In this document: positions 63,742-64,000 of the stretch, in pieces | Layout of the letters: every line of letters starts with the position of its first letter | Position numbering within the stretch: the stretch's first letter is position 1 | DNA from: Trametes villosa | Lineage: Eukaryota > Basidiomycota > Agaricomycetes > Polyporales > Polyporaceae | Direction: 5' to 3' | Assembly (NCBI GenBank): GCA_002964805.2 | Contig: PUDQ02000066.1 | Span: 496,001 to 560,000, forward strand | DNA length: 64,000 nucleotides | Made by a program: the position numbers and the translations under genes | The notes under the pieces: generated by a model | What the model was told of the DNA's origin: nothing | Databases searched by the model: none | What the model saw: the letters and a program-made list of their open reading frames with translations, nothing else

Positions 63742-64000
63742 TGCAACGCGTCTAGCGACTTCAACTTATCGGCGCATGCCGCGCTCCCCGCACAGAGCGC
63801 CCGTTCTGCTCACCGGCGCCTGCCCTGTTTGCGCGCGTTTGCACGCCCCTCCTCCCGGGGTCCTGCCCCCTCCCGCGTCCCGTACCGCCGCCGTCCTGCG
63901 CACCGATCTTTCGCGCCAGGCTGCCTCTCCAGCACACGCAAAAAACGGGACTTCTGGGCGCAGAACTGAGCTCTCTGCAGCCCGCTCAGTCTGTTCTGCT

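Overview
This window is GC-rich, eukaryotic and intron-dense. Most genes are split into 3-13 exons by GT-AG introns of about 45-90 bases. The gene content points to a wood-decaying basidiomycete, most likely Polyporales: a class II manganese peroxidase, a GH79 glucuronidase-type hydrolase, a sedolisin, a DUF6533 membrane protein, a C2H2/Zn2Cys6 fusion transcription factor and fungal aquaglyceroporins. There are no bacterial operons, no CRISPR array, no rRNA and no convincing tRNA. The exon models were joined by hand from reading frame, splice signals and family conservation.

Layout. 0-12 kb, plus strand: secreted GH79 hydrolase (26-1812), zinc-finger regulator (3228-6064), S53 tripeptidyl-peptidase-type protease (7347-9493), type II membrane O-fucosyltransferase-like enzyme (10213-12004). 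12.3-14.9 kb, minus strand: membrane-anchored GH5 exo-beta-1,3-glucanase. 15-18.3 kb: gene-poor. 18.3-22.5 kb, plus strand: GT61/DUF563 glycosyltransferase and a small hydrophobic protein with a Met-Gly-Ala repeat tail. 24.9-29.0 kb, plus strand: two tandem aquaglyceroporins. 29-33.4 kb: mostly empty, but it holds an 80-residue stand-alone double-stranded-RNA-binding-domain gene on the minus strand (31274-31622). 33.4-34.9 kb: a disordered basic protein. 37.0-45.0 kb, plus strand: ferrochelatase, manganese peroxidase and a queuosine-salvage-family protein. 45.3-48.7 kb, minus strand: NAD kinase. 50.2-55.5 kb, plus strand: a PI-PLC-X phosphodiesterase and a DUF6533 multi-pass membrane protein. 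56.6-63.6 kb: an HMG-box neighbourhood with one intact 674-residue gene (61481-63559, minus) and several partial, tandemly duplicated or inverted HMG pieces.

How the genes fit together. The secreted and cell-surface enzymes (GH79, S53, GH5, GT61, the O-fucosyltransferase-like protein, manganese peroxidase) suit a saprotroph that degrades plant wall and remodels its own wall. Ferrochelatase lies upstream of the heme peroxidase on the same strand, which is suggestive but may be coincidence. The most unusual parts are the decaying HMG-box array, the tiny dsRBD gene, a perfect 21-bp hairpin inside an unusually long NAD kinase intron, and micro-exons of 5, 8 and 14 bases.
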